Source: Candidatus Pacearchaeota archaeon
GTDB lineage: Archaea > Nanoarchaeota > Nanoarchaeia > Pacearchaeales > GW2011-AR1
Assembly: GCA_002690445.1 (NCBI GenBank)
Contig: NZER01000051.1
Coordinates: 2,555 to 9,140 of the forward strand
Reading direction: 5' to 3'
DNA: 6,586 bases
The position numbers and the translations under genes were made by a program. Position 1 is the stretch's first letter, and each line of letters begins with the position of its first letter. Under the pieces are notes generated by a model that was given only the letters and a program-made list of their open reading frames with translations, was not told where the DNA came from and ran no database searches. Below, in pieces: positions 1 to 5,304 of this stretch.

Positions 1-64
1 ATTAGAACAAAAAATTGATAACTTAGAAAATAAGTTACGAAACTATATCTTAGGAACTAATTAA
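1..64 (+). CDS. C-terminal end of an upstream gene (partial, coiled-coil tail)
   Basis: The second reading frame is open from the window edge and ends at TAA 62-64, giving 20 residues, LEQKIDNLENKLRNYILGTN. Hydrophobic residues recur at heptad-like spacing (L, I, L, L, I), which suggests the end of a coiled coil. The other two forward frames hit stops within the first few codons. The next gene starts 4 bases downstream, consistent with the same transcription unit. Too little is present to name a function. Confidence 0.6.
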   Translation, partial: LEQKIDNLENKLRNYILGTN

Positions 65-68
65 ATAT

Positions 69-1283
69 ATGATGAAAATTTCTTATCTCCAACAAATTAT
101 TCAAGAAGAAGCAGAAGAACTTTTAACCGAAGAACATGTATACGGTGGTCGCGGAGACACAAGCCAACTTGATCCTGAATCATTAATATATGATTTATAT
201 TTAAAACACGGTCGGATGCCACACTTTGTAGGCACGGCACCAGACGAACCTCTTCCCACTCTTCCAATACGACCTGAAGAAGAACTATATTACGCTTCCC
301 TTGGAGATGAAGACACAGTAGAAGATGTAGTCAATAAGCAAGCCATGGCGGCTGCCAATGTGCACGAACATCCAGGAACTGTATGGAATCCATATACTCA
401 AGATTGGAGCGCTTTAGCAGATGCAGAACCACCTACGATTGTGCGTGAAAATCAAACACGACTACAGCAAATCGTTCAAGAAGAAATGCAAAAGCTTTTA
501 TATGAACAAGGCGGCGGACTTGCTGGCCGCGCCAGTGATGCATTTGCTGGTATGGACTCGGCCATGACCGACTACGACACCCCAGCCGCATCTTCAGTCC
601 CCGTTGCATCCACGCCGGACAAATCGAAGTTTGCCGCGCCAAAACCTGCGCCGGCCGCACCAGCACCAGCAGCTGCCGCGCCAAAAGCAGCCGCACCAGC
701 AGCGGCCGCGCCAAAAGCAGCCGCACCAGCAGCAAGAGTGCCAGCAGCAGTGTCGCGATACAAGCGAACCGGATCTGTGGCAAAAGCACCAGCAGCCCCA
801 GCGGCAGCAGCACCAGCAGCCGCACCAGCAGCCGCACCAGCAGCCGCACCAGCAGCTGCACCAAAAGCAGCAGCACCAGCAGCAGCACCAAAAAAACCAT
901 ACGTTAACCCAGCAGATGCAGCACAGGCTAAATACGGTACGAAGCCAGCCGAAGGCGCCAAACCCGCCGAGGCCGGTGCGCAAAAGCAAAAACCGAGTGG
1001 CGGCATCAAACGTCGACTCGACCGCCAGACTGACCGGGCGTTTGGCTCGAAGCCGCCAGAGTCAAAACCCAAAGGAGATTTCGACCGGACGGAGACAAAA
1101 GATTTGGGCGGCGGAAGAACAGCCAAAATCAGAACATCTCAAAAAACGGGCCCAGGGGAAAAGATGAAATACAACGACGCAGAGAAAGCTCAAGCCCAAA
1201 AATGGCTCGGACAAGGCAAATCCATGATGTACGTCAAACGAAAAACCAAGAGCGCAAGAAGAAAAGCGGCAAGAAATCAATAA
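69..1283 (+). CDS. 404-residue protein with LQQI-type helical motifs, Ala/Pro-rich linker and basic tail
   Basis: Not recognised as a named family. Residues 1-22 (MMKISYLQQIIQEEAEELLTEE) form an amphipathic helix, and a second version lies at residues 131-147 (RLQQIVQEEMQKLLYEQ). The next gene starts with a third version. Residues about 188-276 are almost entirely Ala, Pro and some Lys (AAPKAAAPAA and AAPA units), encoded by 30-base and 12-base tandem repeats. The C-terminus, about 313-404, is strongly basic with many Lys/Arg and ends RKTKSARRKAARNQ. The Ala/Pro/Lys composition recalls histone H1-like bacterial proteins, so DNA or DNA-protein binding, perhaps inside the capsid, is possible but inferred. 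The middle and 3' half is visibly more GC-rich than its neighbours. The start is ATG 69 or the immediately following ATG 72. The only purine-rich site, AGGA at 52-55, is rather far upstream. Several long open frames on other frames here are by-products of the low-complexity sequence. Confidence 0.82.
   Translation: MMKISYLQQIIQEEAEELLTEEHVYGGRGDTSQLDPESLIYDLYLKHGRMPHFVGTAPDEPLPTLPIRPEEELYYASLGDEDTVEDVVNKQAMAAANVHEHPGTVWNPYTQDWSALADAEPPTIVRENQTRLQQIVQEEMQKLLYEQGGGLAGRASDAFAGMDSAMTDYDTPAASSVPVASTPDKSKFAAPKPAPAAPAPAAAAPKAAAPAAAAPKAAAPAARVPAAVSRYKRTGSVAKAPAAPAAAAPAAAPAAAPAAAPAAAPKAAAPAAAPKKPYVNPADAAQAKYGTKPAEGAKPAEAGAQKQKPSGGIKRRLDRQTDRAFGSKPPESKPKGDFDRTETKDLGGGRTAKIRTSQKTGPGEKMKYNDAEKAQAQKWLGQGKSMMYVKRKTKSARRKAARNQ
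675..734 (+). repeat. Two tandem 30-base units encoding AAPKAAAPAA
   Basis: Bases 675-704 and 705-734 are adjacent copies of a 30-base unit that differ only at the last base (G versus A). They stay in frame with the surrounding gene, each adding ten residues to the Ala/Pro/Lys-rich linker. Near identity at the third codon positions points to recent slippage or unequal recombination rather than only protein-level selection. Confidence 0.9.
819..854 (+). repeat. Three tandem 12-base units encoding AAPA
   Basis: GCCGCACCAGCA occurs three times without a mismatch at 819-830, 831-842 and 843-854, flanked by degenerate versions on both sides. The unit is in frame and extends the Ala/Pro-rich linker by AAPA per copy. 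Array length is likely to vary between related phages. Confidence 0.9.
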
Positions 1284-1285
1284 CC

Positions 1286-1684
1286 ATGAGCCTAGCCGAA
1301 GAGCAGCTGCAACAAATTATCTATAATGAAATACAACATTTATTAGAGCACGCCAAAGAATATGTATGGGGCGTCAAAGGGCCCGGAAAGGTGGCAAATC
1401 AATATCTTCTCCATCGACTCTCTTCAGAAAAACTTCGCAGCTTGCTTTTAGAAGAGCTTGAAGAAATGGGAAAAGAAATTAATCTAGCATCTCCCCAAGC
1501 TTCTGATTTTAAAGATCTTTTATCAAAATTATTAAATACAATTGAAAATCTAGATATGAGTATCGATTATCTCGCCGCAGCAGTAACTGGAGAAAGTCCA
1601 TTAGAAATTAAATTTGCACAAGCAGGTTTAGGAAGACTTTATACTCCTCCTGGCGCAAAAGCACTTCCTATAGAAAAAGCTTGA
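1286..1684 (+). CDS. 132-residue helical protein with two LQQI/LRSL-type motifs
   Basis: Function unknown. It opens MSLAEEQLQQIIYNEIQHLLEH, closely resembling the N-terminus and the internal motif of the preceding gene product. Residues 46-61 (SSEKLRSLLLEELEEM) look like a further, more diverged copy. Residues 73-100 are predicted by eye to be helical, and the tail 110-132 is Gly/Pro-rich. The frame is open from ATG 1202, but that stretch lies within the 3' end of the upstream gene and encodes a Lys/Arg-rich run unlike the rest. ATG 1286, two bases after the upstream stop, puts the shared motif at the N-terminus and is preferred, although no strong ribosome binding site precedes it. The stop codon TGA overlaps the -35 box of the following promoter. 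The shared motif suggests that the two genes act in the same structure or are directed to the same place. Confidence 0.78.
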   Translation: MSLAEEQLQQIIYNEIQHLLEHAKEYVWGVKGPGKVANQYLLHRLSSEKLRSLLLEELEEMGKEINLASPQASDFKDLLSKLLNTIENLDMSIDYLAAAVTGESPLEIKFAQAGLGRLYTPPGAKALPIEKA

Positions 1685-1709
1685 CATTCCTACAAAATAG
1701 TTGTATAGT
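1681..1709 (+). promoter_or_regulatory. Sigma70-type promoter for the zinc-ribbon gene
   Basis: A perfect -35 hexamer TTGACA (1681-1686) is followed after exactly 17 bases by TATAGT (1704-1709), a 5/6 match to the -10 consensus TATAAT. Transcription would start around 1716 and give a leader of about 27 bases before ATG 1743. The -35 box overlaps the TGA stop of the preceding gene. It is the best match to the bacterial housekeeping promoter that I noticed in the window. Confidence 0.72.
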
Positions 1710-1733
1710 AGATATATAACTCTAAACACCTAC

Positions 1734-1737
1734 GAGG
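1734..1737 (+). promoter_or_regulatory. Ribosome binding site deciding the start at 1743
   Basis: GAGG lies 5 bases before ATG 1743, downstream of the predicted promoter. It supports 1743 over the in-frame TTG at 1701, which lies within the promoter itself. Confidence 0.7.
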
Positions 1738-1742
1738 TTAAA

Positions 1743-1988
1743 ATGCAAAACACTACTACAGAGAATAACAATCCAATGTCGCAAGGCATGAATCCAAATA
1801 TGATAAAAAATGCAGAAGATCTAAAATGTGAAAAATGTGAAAAAATATTTTTTACACCAACAGTCATAATTAAAAAGATCTCCGCATTAATTTCCCCAAC
1901 CGGCAAAGAAATATTAGCTCCAATTCAAATGTTTCAATGTGCCTCATGTGGGCATGTAAATGAAAGTTTTTTGGACGCTTTAAAGTAG
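1743..1988 (+). CDS. 81-residue zinc-ribbon protein
   Basis: Two CxxC knuckles, C29/C32 (CEKC) and C66/C69 (CASC), separated by 33 residues, make a zinc ribbon very likely. Between them is KKISALISPTGKE, a segment I associate with small zinc-ribbon proteins of marine phages. That link is recalled, not searched. Residues 1-22 are Asn/Thr/Met-rich and probably disordered. The start is supported by GAGG at 1734-1737 and by the promoter just upstream. Zinc ribbons of this size often bind nucleic acid or act as adaptor subunits, but nothing here specifies a partner. The gene has its own promoter and is separated from the next by a hairpin, so it may be expressed differently from its neighbours. 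Confidence 0.85.
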   Translation: MQNTTTENNNPMSQGMNPNMIKNAEDLKCEKCEKIFFTPTVIIKKISALISPTGKEILAPIQMFQCASCGHVNESFLDALK

Positions 1989-2005
1989 CATTCGATCTTT
2001 CACTC

Positions 2006-2037
2006 TTTTCACGTCATAGTTACTTATGAAGTGAAAA
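2006..2037. promoter_or_regulatory. 13-bp imperfect inverted repeat across the next start codon
   Basis: TTTTCAC (2006-2012) pairs with GTGAAAA (2031-2037), and TCATA (2014-2018) pairs with TATGA (2025-2029). One G-A mismatch (2013/2030) separates the two blocks, and the loop is 6 bases. The repeat lies just after the zinc-ribbon gene and includes the GTG at 2031. No T-run follows on either strand, so it is a poor intrinsic terminator. It could be an operator, an RNA-processing or stabilising hairpin, or a translational control element. Confidence 0.55.
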
Positions 2038-2255
2038 TTGGAACATACATTCGTCATTTCTTATACAGGAACAGAGGCAAAGCAATATATCGCTATGGTA
2101 TTGTATTAAAATGTGAATCAAAATGTTCAACAAGATCTATTAAAGTTTTGTGGCATCCGACATCGCTCAGTGAAGGATATCACAAGAGAAAGCAAAGCGC
2201 TTATATCGAAATTATAAAAATGGAACTAATTGAAATTATTTCAGAGCCTTGCTGA
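2031..2255 (+). CDS. Small 74-residue protein, probable SH3-like beta-barrel
   Basis: Product MKIGTYIRHFLYRNRGKAIY..., beta-rich with alternating hydrophobic residues. The opening KIGTYIRH, the YGIVLK strand, the KVLWHP strand and the closing ELIEII resemble a widespread type of small phage protein (KVGDLVRH...GIVV...VKVLW...) thought to fold as an SH3-like barrel. This resemblance is from memory and function is unknown. The start is GTG 2031, with no clear ribosome binding site, and it lies inside the 3' arm of a hairpin, so translation may be weak or regulated. The ATG at 2026 is in another frame and stops after two codons. The gene is followed after 28 bases by the secreted-protein gene. 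Confidence 0.6.
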   Translation: MKIGTYIRHFLYRNRGKAIYRYGIVLKCESKCSTRSIKVLWHPTSLSEGYHKRKQSAYIEIIKMELIEIISEPC

Positions 2256-2271
2256 CTATTTATCTTTAAGT

Positions 2272-2275
2272 GAGG
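2272..2275 (+). promoter_or_regulatory. Ribosome binding site deciding the start at 2284
   Basis: GAGG, within AAGTGAGGT, sits 8 bases before ATG 2284. It selects this start over the in-frame TTG at 2230, which would put about 18 extra residues ahead of the signal peptide and overlap the previous gene. Confidence 0.7.
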
Positions 2276-2283
2276 TAACTTTT

Positions 2284-2760
2284 ATGAAACGACTAAGTTT
2301 AATTCTTTTGTTATTGATTTTTTCTTTTGAAGCACAAGCAAAAGTAACATACAATAAAAAACTTTTTCACGATGCGCATATAATAACTGTAAGAGGTTTT
2401 TTATATGAAGTTGTGGAGAACCAAGAGCCAAGTGTGAAGAAGCAGATTGCACCTAAGATTGCACGTACAATTGTCTGGCTAGATAAAATCCACAAAAGCA
2501 AAAAAACACATGAGATTACAAAGATCAAAACAGAAGACGCCAATTTAGTTAATGCATCAATTAAATATATCGTTAATGTCTCTTCAGGGGATATGGGTGC
2601 CAACCCTGTACAAATAGAAGAGATACTTACAAGATGGTATATTTTAGGTGAAAACCTTGTTGCAGAATATAAAAATAGGCGTGGAAAGATTTCTTGGAAG
2701 CTTGAGGTGAGAGAGCCTAAAAAGTCCAAAACTTCTCCGAAGAAGGAAAAGAAAAAATGA
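2284..2760 (+). CDS. Exported 158-residue protein of unknown function
   Basis: The N-terminus MKRLSLILLLLIFSFEAQA has a short positive start, a hydrophobic core and an AQA site, so cleavage by signal peptidase I after residue 19 is likely. The mature part is about 139 residues of mixed alpha/beta composition, and it ends in a Lys-rich tail (KKSKTSPKKEKKK, residues 146-158). There are no cysteines and no recognised catalytic motif. A periplasmic location in the infected host is inferred, so it could act in superinfection exclusion, lysis or envelope modification, but nothing distinguishes these. Its stop overlaps the next start in an ATGA arrangement, so it is translationally coupled to the nucleotidyltransferase gene and sits at the head of the tagged gene train. 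Confidence 0.8.
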   Translation: MKRLSLILLLLIFSFEAQAKVTYNKKLFHDAHIITVRGFLYEVVENQEPSVKKQIAPKIARTIVWLDKIHKSKKTHEITKIKTEDANLVNASIKYIVNVSSGDMGANPVQIEEILTRWYILGENLVAEYKNRRGKISWKLEVREPKKSKTSPKKEKKK

Positions 2761-3536
2761 GACTAATTGAAAACTGGAAAGAATTTTTAAAAGAGGTTGC
2801 AGACCCAGAAACAATTGATACTTCAAGCTTTGAGGTCAAGAGTGTGTTACACCCAGATTTTTGGGAAGACGAAGAAAGACTTAATGAAGAGATTGGAGAT
2901 CGACTTTACAGTATCGCAAAAGAATTTTTTAAAAGTTTAGATTTAAACTGGGTCGATCTTCTTGATGTAACATTTACAGGGTCTCTTGCAAACTATACGT
3001 GGTCAAGCTATTCAGATATCGATCTTCATGTTATTGTTGATTACAATCAAGTTGATGAGAACCAAGAATTAGTTGTAGACTTCTTAAGAAAGAGTGGCGC
3101 GCTTTGGAATAGAAGCCACAAAATATTAATTAAAGGCTTTGAAGTTGAAGTTTATATACAAGACGCAAATGAGCCTCATTACTCTACTGGCATTTATTCA
3201 GTTAAAAAAGATGAATGGATAGAAAAGCCTTCACAAATCGAACCAGAAATTGATGCTATGAATATACAAAAGAAAGCAGCAACCTTAATGGACGATGTTG
3301 ATGAGGTCTATGAGCTTTTTACGAATGAAGAATATGAACCAGCTTACAAGCTAGCAGAAAAGATTAAAGATAAAATAAGAAAATTTAGACAAGCTGGCCT
3401 TGAACGCGGCGGAGCATATTCTGTGGAAAATTTAGCATTTAAAGTTTTGCGCCGGAATGAATATCTACGCAAGCTTTCAAGTTTGAAAGTTATGTCTTAT
3501 GACAAAATGATGTCAATAAACGGGGAACACCCTTAA
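2757..3536 (+). CDS. Tagged nucleotidyltransferase-fold protein
   Basis: The product has 259 residues. Residues 75-90 (GSLANYTWSSYSDIDL) carry the GS...DxD signature of the DNA polymerase beta-like nucleotidyltransferase superfamily. Asp87 and Asp89 are the likely metal ligands, and E129 or E131 in GFEVEVYIQD may supply the third acid. The segment before it (LHPDFWEDEERLNEEIGDRLYSIAKEFF) is typical of a phage-borne branch annotated only as nucleotidyltransferase. The substrate is unknown, and tRNA, protein or small-molecule nucleotidylation cannot be told apart. The C-terminal part is helical and basic, possibly for nucleic acid binding. The N-terminus MRLIENWKEFLKE is the shortest and most diverged version of the peptide tag shared by seven genes here. 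AAGGA at 2743-2747 precedes ATG 2757, which overlaps the upstream stop by 4 bases. Confidence 0.85.
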   Translation: MRLIENWKEFLKEVADPETIDTSSFEVKSVLHPDFWEDEERLNEEIGDRLYSIAKEFFKSLDLNWVDLLDVTFTGSLANYTWSSYSDIDLHVIVDYNQVDENQELVVDFLRKSGALWNRSHKILIKGFEVEVYIQDANEPHYSTGIYSVKKDEWIEKPSQIEPEIDAMNIQKKAATLMDDVDEVYELFTNEEYEPAYKLAEKIKDKIRKFRQAGLERGGAYSVENLAFKVLRRNEYLRKLSSLKVMSYDKMMSINGEHP

Positions 3537-3539
3537 GGA
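3535..3539 (+). promoter_or_regulatory. Ribosome binding site for the 57-codon gene
   Basis: AAGGA overlaps the stop codon of the nucleotidyltransferase gene and lies 6 bases before ATG 3546. This strong, well-placed site is a main reason for calling the very short gene that follows. Confidence 0.65.
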
Positions 3540-3545
3540 AAAAAA

Positions 3546-3719
3546 ATGTGTTTCATTTGCAGACAACTTAAATCACAAAAACTAACACTTGATGAGACAA
3601 TTGAAAACTATAATGGAATGAAAAAAATTTTAAATAAAGATCATCAAAAAGAAATAGATAAAATAATACATAAAATTTTATGGAAAGATTATAAGCATTG
3701 GAGTATAAAGGTAAGATAA
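3546..3719 (+). CDS. 57-residue MCxIC protein, paralogue of the gene at 4462
   Basis: The product begins MCFICRQLKSQKLTLDETIE and continues as a Lys-rich helix to KVR. It aligns without obvious gaps to the start of the product at 4462-4671: MC-x-IC at residues 1-5, then K-L...N...(M/L)K-(K/E)-IL-(N/D)-K-(D/E)-H...I-x-K-(I/K)-I. The identity between two independent genes, plus the ribosome binding site at 3535-3539, makes this a real gene despite its size. Cys2 and Cys5 form a single CxxC that could bind zinc or iron as a dimer, or act as a redox pair. The function is unknown. The stop TAA shares one base with ATG 3719 of the HAD gene (TAATG), implying coupled translation. Confidence 0.78.
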   Translation: MCFICRQLKSQKLTLDETIENYNGMKKILNKDHQKEIDKIIHKILWKDYKHWSIKVR

Positions 3720-4462
3720 TGAAAAAGCTATTCGAAAGTTGGCGTGAATTTTTGGAGAAACAAAATTTAAATGAATATGTTAACGCTCCAATCGCCACTG
3801 TGCCAACACCAGCATTTGGAGATTCTAATGCAGGCTCTGGTATAAATATTCAACCTCAAGGCAAAAAGTTTGCGGATGAAAGAAATGAAATCACCGAGGA
3901 AAAAGAAGAAAATATATTTCCATATCAAATCTATTGTGACATGGATGGCGTTTTAGTTGATCTAATTGGCGCCGTACTTGATCATTCACAAAACGACCCT
4001 TCAAATAAAGCTCTAAGAAAACAAGTTGAAAATATTTTAAAAATAGAATGGGGGTGGACAGAAAAAAATCCAAAACTTCAAAAAGGTTTAGACTATATTA
4101 ATGATGTGGTTAGTCGCGATGTTGGATTCTGGGCAGAGTTGCCTCCAATGCCAGATAAAAATCAATTATGGAGTTATATTTCACAATATGATCCTATTGT
4201 TCTTTCACACCCATGGGATGAAGATTCTGCAGCGGGGAAAAGAATATGGATTAAAGAAGTATTAGACCCACAACCAAAAAGTGTAATATTAACTGGTGAC
4301 AAACATTTACATGCTGTGAGTGAAGATGGATCTCCTAATTTGTTAATAGATGATTTTGAAAAATATACAATCCCATGGGAAAATGCTGGTGGAATTGCAA
4401 TCTTACATACATCTGCAGAAGACACGATGGCGAAGCTTGAAGAATTAAAGGAAAGCGAGTGA
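3719..4462 (+). CDS. Tagged HAD-superfamily phosphatase, 5'(3')-deoxyribonucleotidase-like
   Basis: The product has 247 residues. The HAD motifs are present in order: motif I YCDMDGVLVD (Asp74 nucleophile, Asp76 acid/base), motif II IVLSHP (Ser163), a Lys region around GKRIWIKE/GDK (K174 or K195) and motif IV LLIDDFEKY (Asp211/Asp212). The size and the FWAELPPMP segment fit the deoxyribonucleotidase (NT5C-like) branch, which dephosphorylates nucleoside monophosphates. Substrate choice is inferred. Residues 1-14 (MKKLFESWREFLEK) are a version of the shared tag, followed by a disordered Gly/Pro/Asn-rich linker to about residue 66. The start at ATG 3719 is preferred over TTG 3698 because AAGG (3708-3711) is well spaced and it puts the tag first. 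The gene sits between two MCxIC paralogues, and its stop overlaps the next ATG by one base. Confidence 0.87.
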   Translation: MKKLFESWREFLEKQNLNEYVNAPIATVPTPAFGDSNAGSGINIQPQGKKFADERNEITEEKEENIFPYQIYCDMDGVLVDLIGAVLDHSQNDPSNKALRKQVENILKIEWGWTEKNPKLQKGLDYINDVVSRDVGFWAELPPMPDKNQLWSYISQYDPIVLSHPWDEDSAAGKRIWIKEVLDPQPKSVILTGDKHLHAVSEDGSPNLLIDDFEKYTIPWENAGGIAILHTSAEDTMAKLEELKESE

Positions 4463-4671
4463 TGTGTATAATATGTATTGAATATGAAAAAGGTAAGTTA
4501 AAGCCTGCAGATGCGCTCAGAAACTTACAAGAATTAAAAGAAATATTAGATAAAGAACATGTGAGAAAAATACAGAAAAAAATTATAAATGATGCGTGGA
4601 AACGCTCAAAAGATAAGTCTAAGAGACTATTTAAACAGCAGGGTGGCGATGACGGAGATCAAAATAAATGA
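4462..4671 (+). CDS. 69-residue MCxIC protein, paralogue of the gene at 3546
   Basis: The product MCIICIEYEKGKLKPADALR continues as a Lys-rich helical protein with a polar tail (KQQGGDDGDQNK). The CxxC at Cys2/Cys5 and the spaced K-L...N...LKEIL-DKEH...I-x-KKI pattern match the 57-residue protein at 3546. I recall similar small MC(I/V)IC proteins in marine phage genomes, but no function is known to me. ATG 4462 (TGATG with the upstream stop) is chosen over GTG 4459 because it gives the same MC-x-IC start as the paralogue. AAGGA at 4448-4452 precedes it by 9 bases. The stop overlaps the next start as ATGA. Confidence 0.82.
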   Translation: MCIICIEYEKGKLKPADALRNLQELKEILDKEHVRKIQKKIINDAWKRSKDKSKRLFKQQGGDDGDQNK

Positions 4672-4874
4672 AATTTAATATAGATCTGAAAACTCTTGTT
4701 TTTATCATTTCAACAGCTTGTATCTTAGCAGGATTTTATTATACTACAAAAGCAAGATTAGATACAGCTGAAATGGAAATATCATTTCTTAAAGGTCAAG
4801 TTCATTCCTTGAGGGTAGAAGATAAACGTTTAAATAAATTAATCAGAAATATAAAAAAGGGGCAACCTAAATGA
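4668..4874 (+). CDS. 68-residue membrane-anchored coiled-coil protein
   Basis: Residues 9-25 (TLVFIISTACILAGFYY) form one transmembrane helix after a short N-terminus. Residues 28-60 follow with heptad spacing (L31, M36, F40/L41, V45, L48, V50, L55, L58) and a basic end. The layout, one anchor then a coiled coil, is like an inner-membrane spanin subunit or a holin-associated protein, but it is shorter than known i-spanins and no outer-membrane partner is visible, so this is only one option. The gene overlaps both neighbours by 4 bases (ATGA), and GGAG at 4654-4657 serves as ribosome binding site. It has no ENWR tag, as expected for a membrane protein if the tag directs proteins into the capsid. 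Confidence 0.8.
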   Translation: MKFNIDLKTLVFIISTACILAGFYYTTKARLDTAEMEISFLKGQVHSLRVEDKRLNKLIRNIKKGQPK

Positions 4875-5098
4875 AATTCCTACTTGAAAATTGGCGAAAA
4901 TTATTAGAAGGCGAAGTTATAGATTTTCCTCATCAGCCAAGGATATCTGAAGCTGACTTACAGTTTATTATTATGGTTGAAGACTCAAGTACTCAACGGC
5001 TTAAAGACGCTTATGGTAATATTAGCGAAGTTCCTATTGAAAAATTTGAACAACTAGATGAGATAATGAATGATTTAGAGGAATTGCTAAAGAAGTGA
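4871..5098 (+). CDS. Tagged 75-residue protein of unknown function
   Basis: The N-terminus MKFLLENWRKLLEGE is the shared tag. Removing it at LLE leaves about 62 residues, acidic and probably mixed alpha/beta, ending in a helix rich in Glu and Leu (EKFEQLDEIMNDLEELLKK). No catalytic motif or known domain is recognised. The segment ISEADLQFIIMVEDSSTQRLKDAYGN looks like an ordered core. The small acidic body suggests a binding protein or inhibitor rather than an enzyme, but that is speculation. Start ATG 4871 is supported by AAGGGG (4857-4862) and by the 4-base overlap with the previous gene. The stop overlaps the next gene's GTG start by 4 bases (GTGA). Confidence 0.78.
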   Translation: MKFLLENWRKLLEGEVIDFPHQPRISEADLQFIIMVEDSSTQRLKDAYGNISEVPIEKFEQLDEIMNDLEELLKK

Positions 5099-5304
5099 AG
5101 CATTTAAAAAAAAATAATGAAACATATTTAGATCACTTATTATTTGCAGGAAAAGTTGGGCTAACTCTCATATTTGTAGGTGTTATATTTTTATTACACG
5201 CTCTTCTTCCAATTTGTAAAATCCCAAAGAGATGGAATCTTGAAGATACAAGCATTAAATTGTATAGATGGAGCGAATATACAATTAAGAGAAAGAATAA
5301 ATGA
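5095..5304 (+). CDS. DUF6356-like small membrane protein
   Basis: The product has 69 residues. NNETYLDHLLFAGKVGLTLI followed by a hydrophobic run and HALLPICKIP matches the pattern I know for DUF6356 (…ETYLEH…A…G…L…G…HALLPF…), a short one-helix membrane protein of unknown function found mostly in proteobacteria. The assignment is from motif memory. The transmembrane segment is residues 22-40. A basic, polar tail follows (residues 41-69), longer than I would expect for the family. The start is GTG 5095, overlapping the previous stop (GTGA), with GAGGA at 5078-5082. The nearby ATG at 5116 is out of frame. The stop overlaps the next ATG by 4 bases. It lacks the tag. Confidence 0.78.
   Translation: MKHLKKNNETYLDHLLFAGKVGLTLIFVGVIFLLHALLPICKIPKRWNLEDTSIKLYRWSEYTIKRKNK

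Noticed and set aside
433..1167. Long open frames on the minus strand (433-900, 572-1126, 594-989) and an alternative plus frame (604-1167)
   Set aside because: They are by-products of the GC-rich Ala/Pro tandem repeats: their translations are Leu/Val, Ala/Gly, Cys/Trp or His/Gln monotony with no domain. The plus-frame 404-residue reading has motifs shared with its neighbour.
1202..1285. Upstream extension of the 132-residue protein to ATG 1202
   Set aside because: It would overlap the 3' end of the previous gene by about 80 bases and add a Lys/Arg-rich stretch that hides the shared N-terminal motif. ATG 1286 fits better.
2032..2041. TGAAAATTGG near 2031, resembling the dispersed tag core
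   Set aside because: It is read in a different frame (K-I-G rather than E-N-W) and lacks the flanking matches, so it is probably coincidence in AT-rich sequence.
2644..2826. Minus-strand frames opposite the secreted-protein, nucleotidyltransferase and later genes
   Set aside because: They lie antisense to well-supported genes, have no ribosome binding sites or recognisable domains, and would break an otherwise uniform gene direction.
3841..3848. TATAAATA, identical to the T4 late promoter consensus
   Set aside because: It lies inside the HAD gene with no gene start shortly downstream, and an 8-base AT-only string is expected by chance in DNA this AT-rich.
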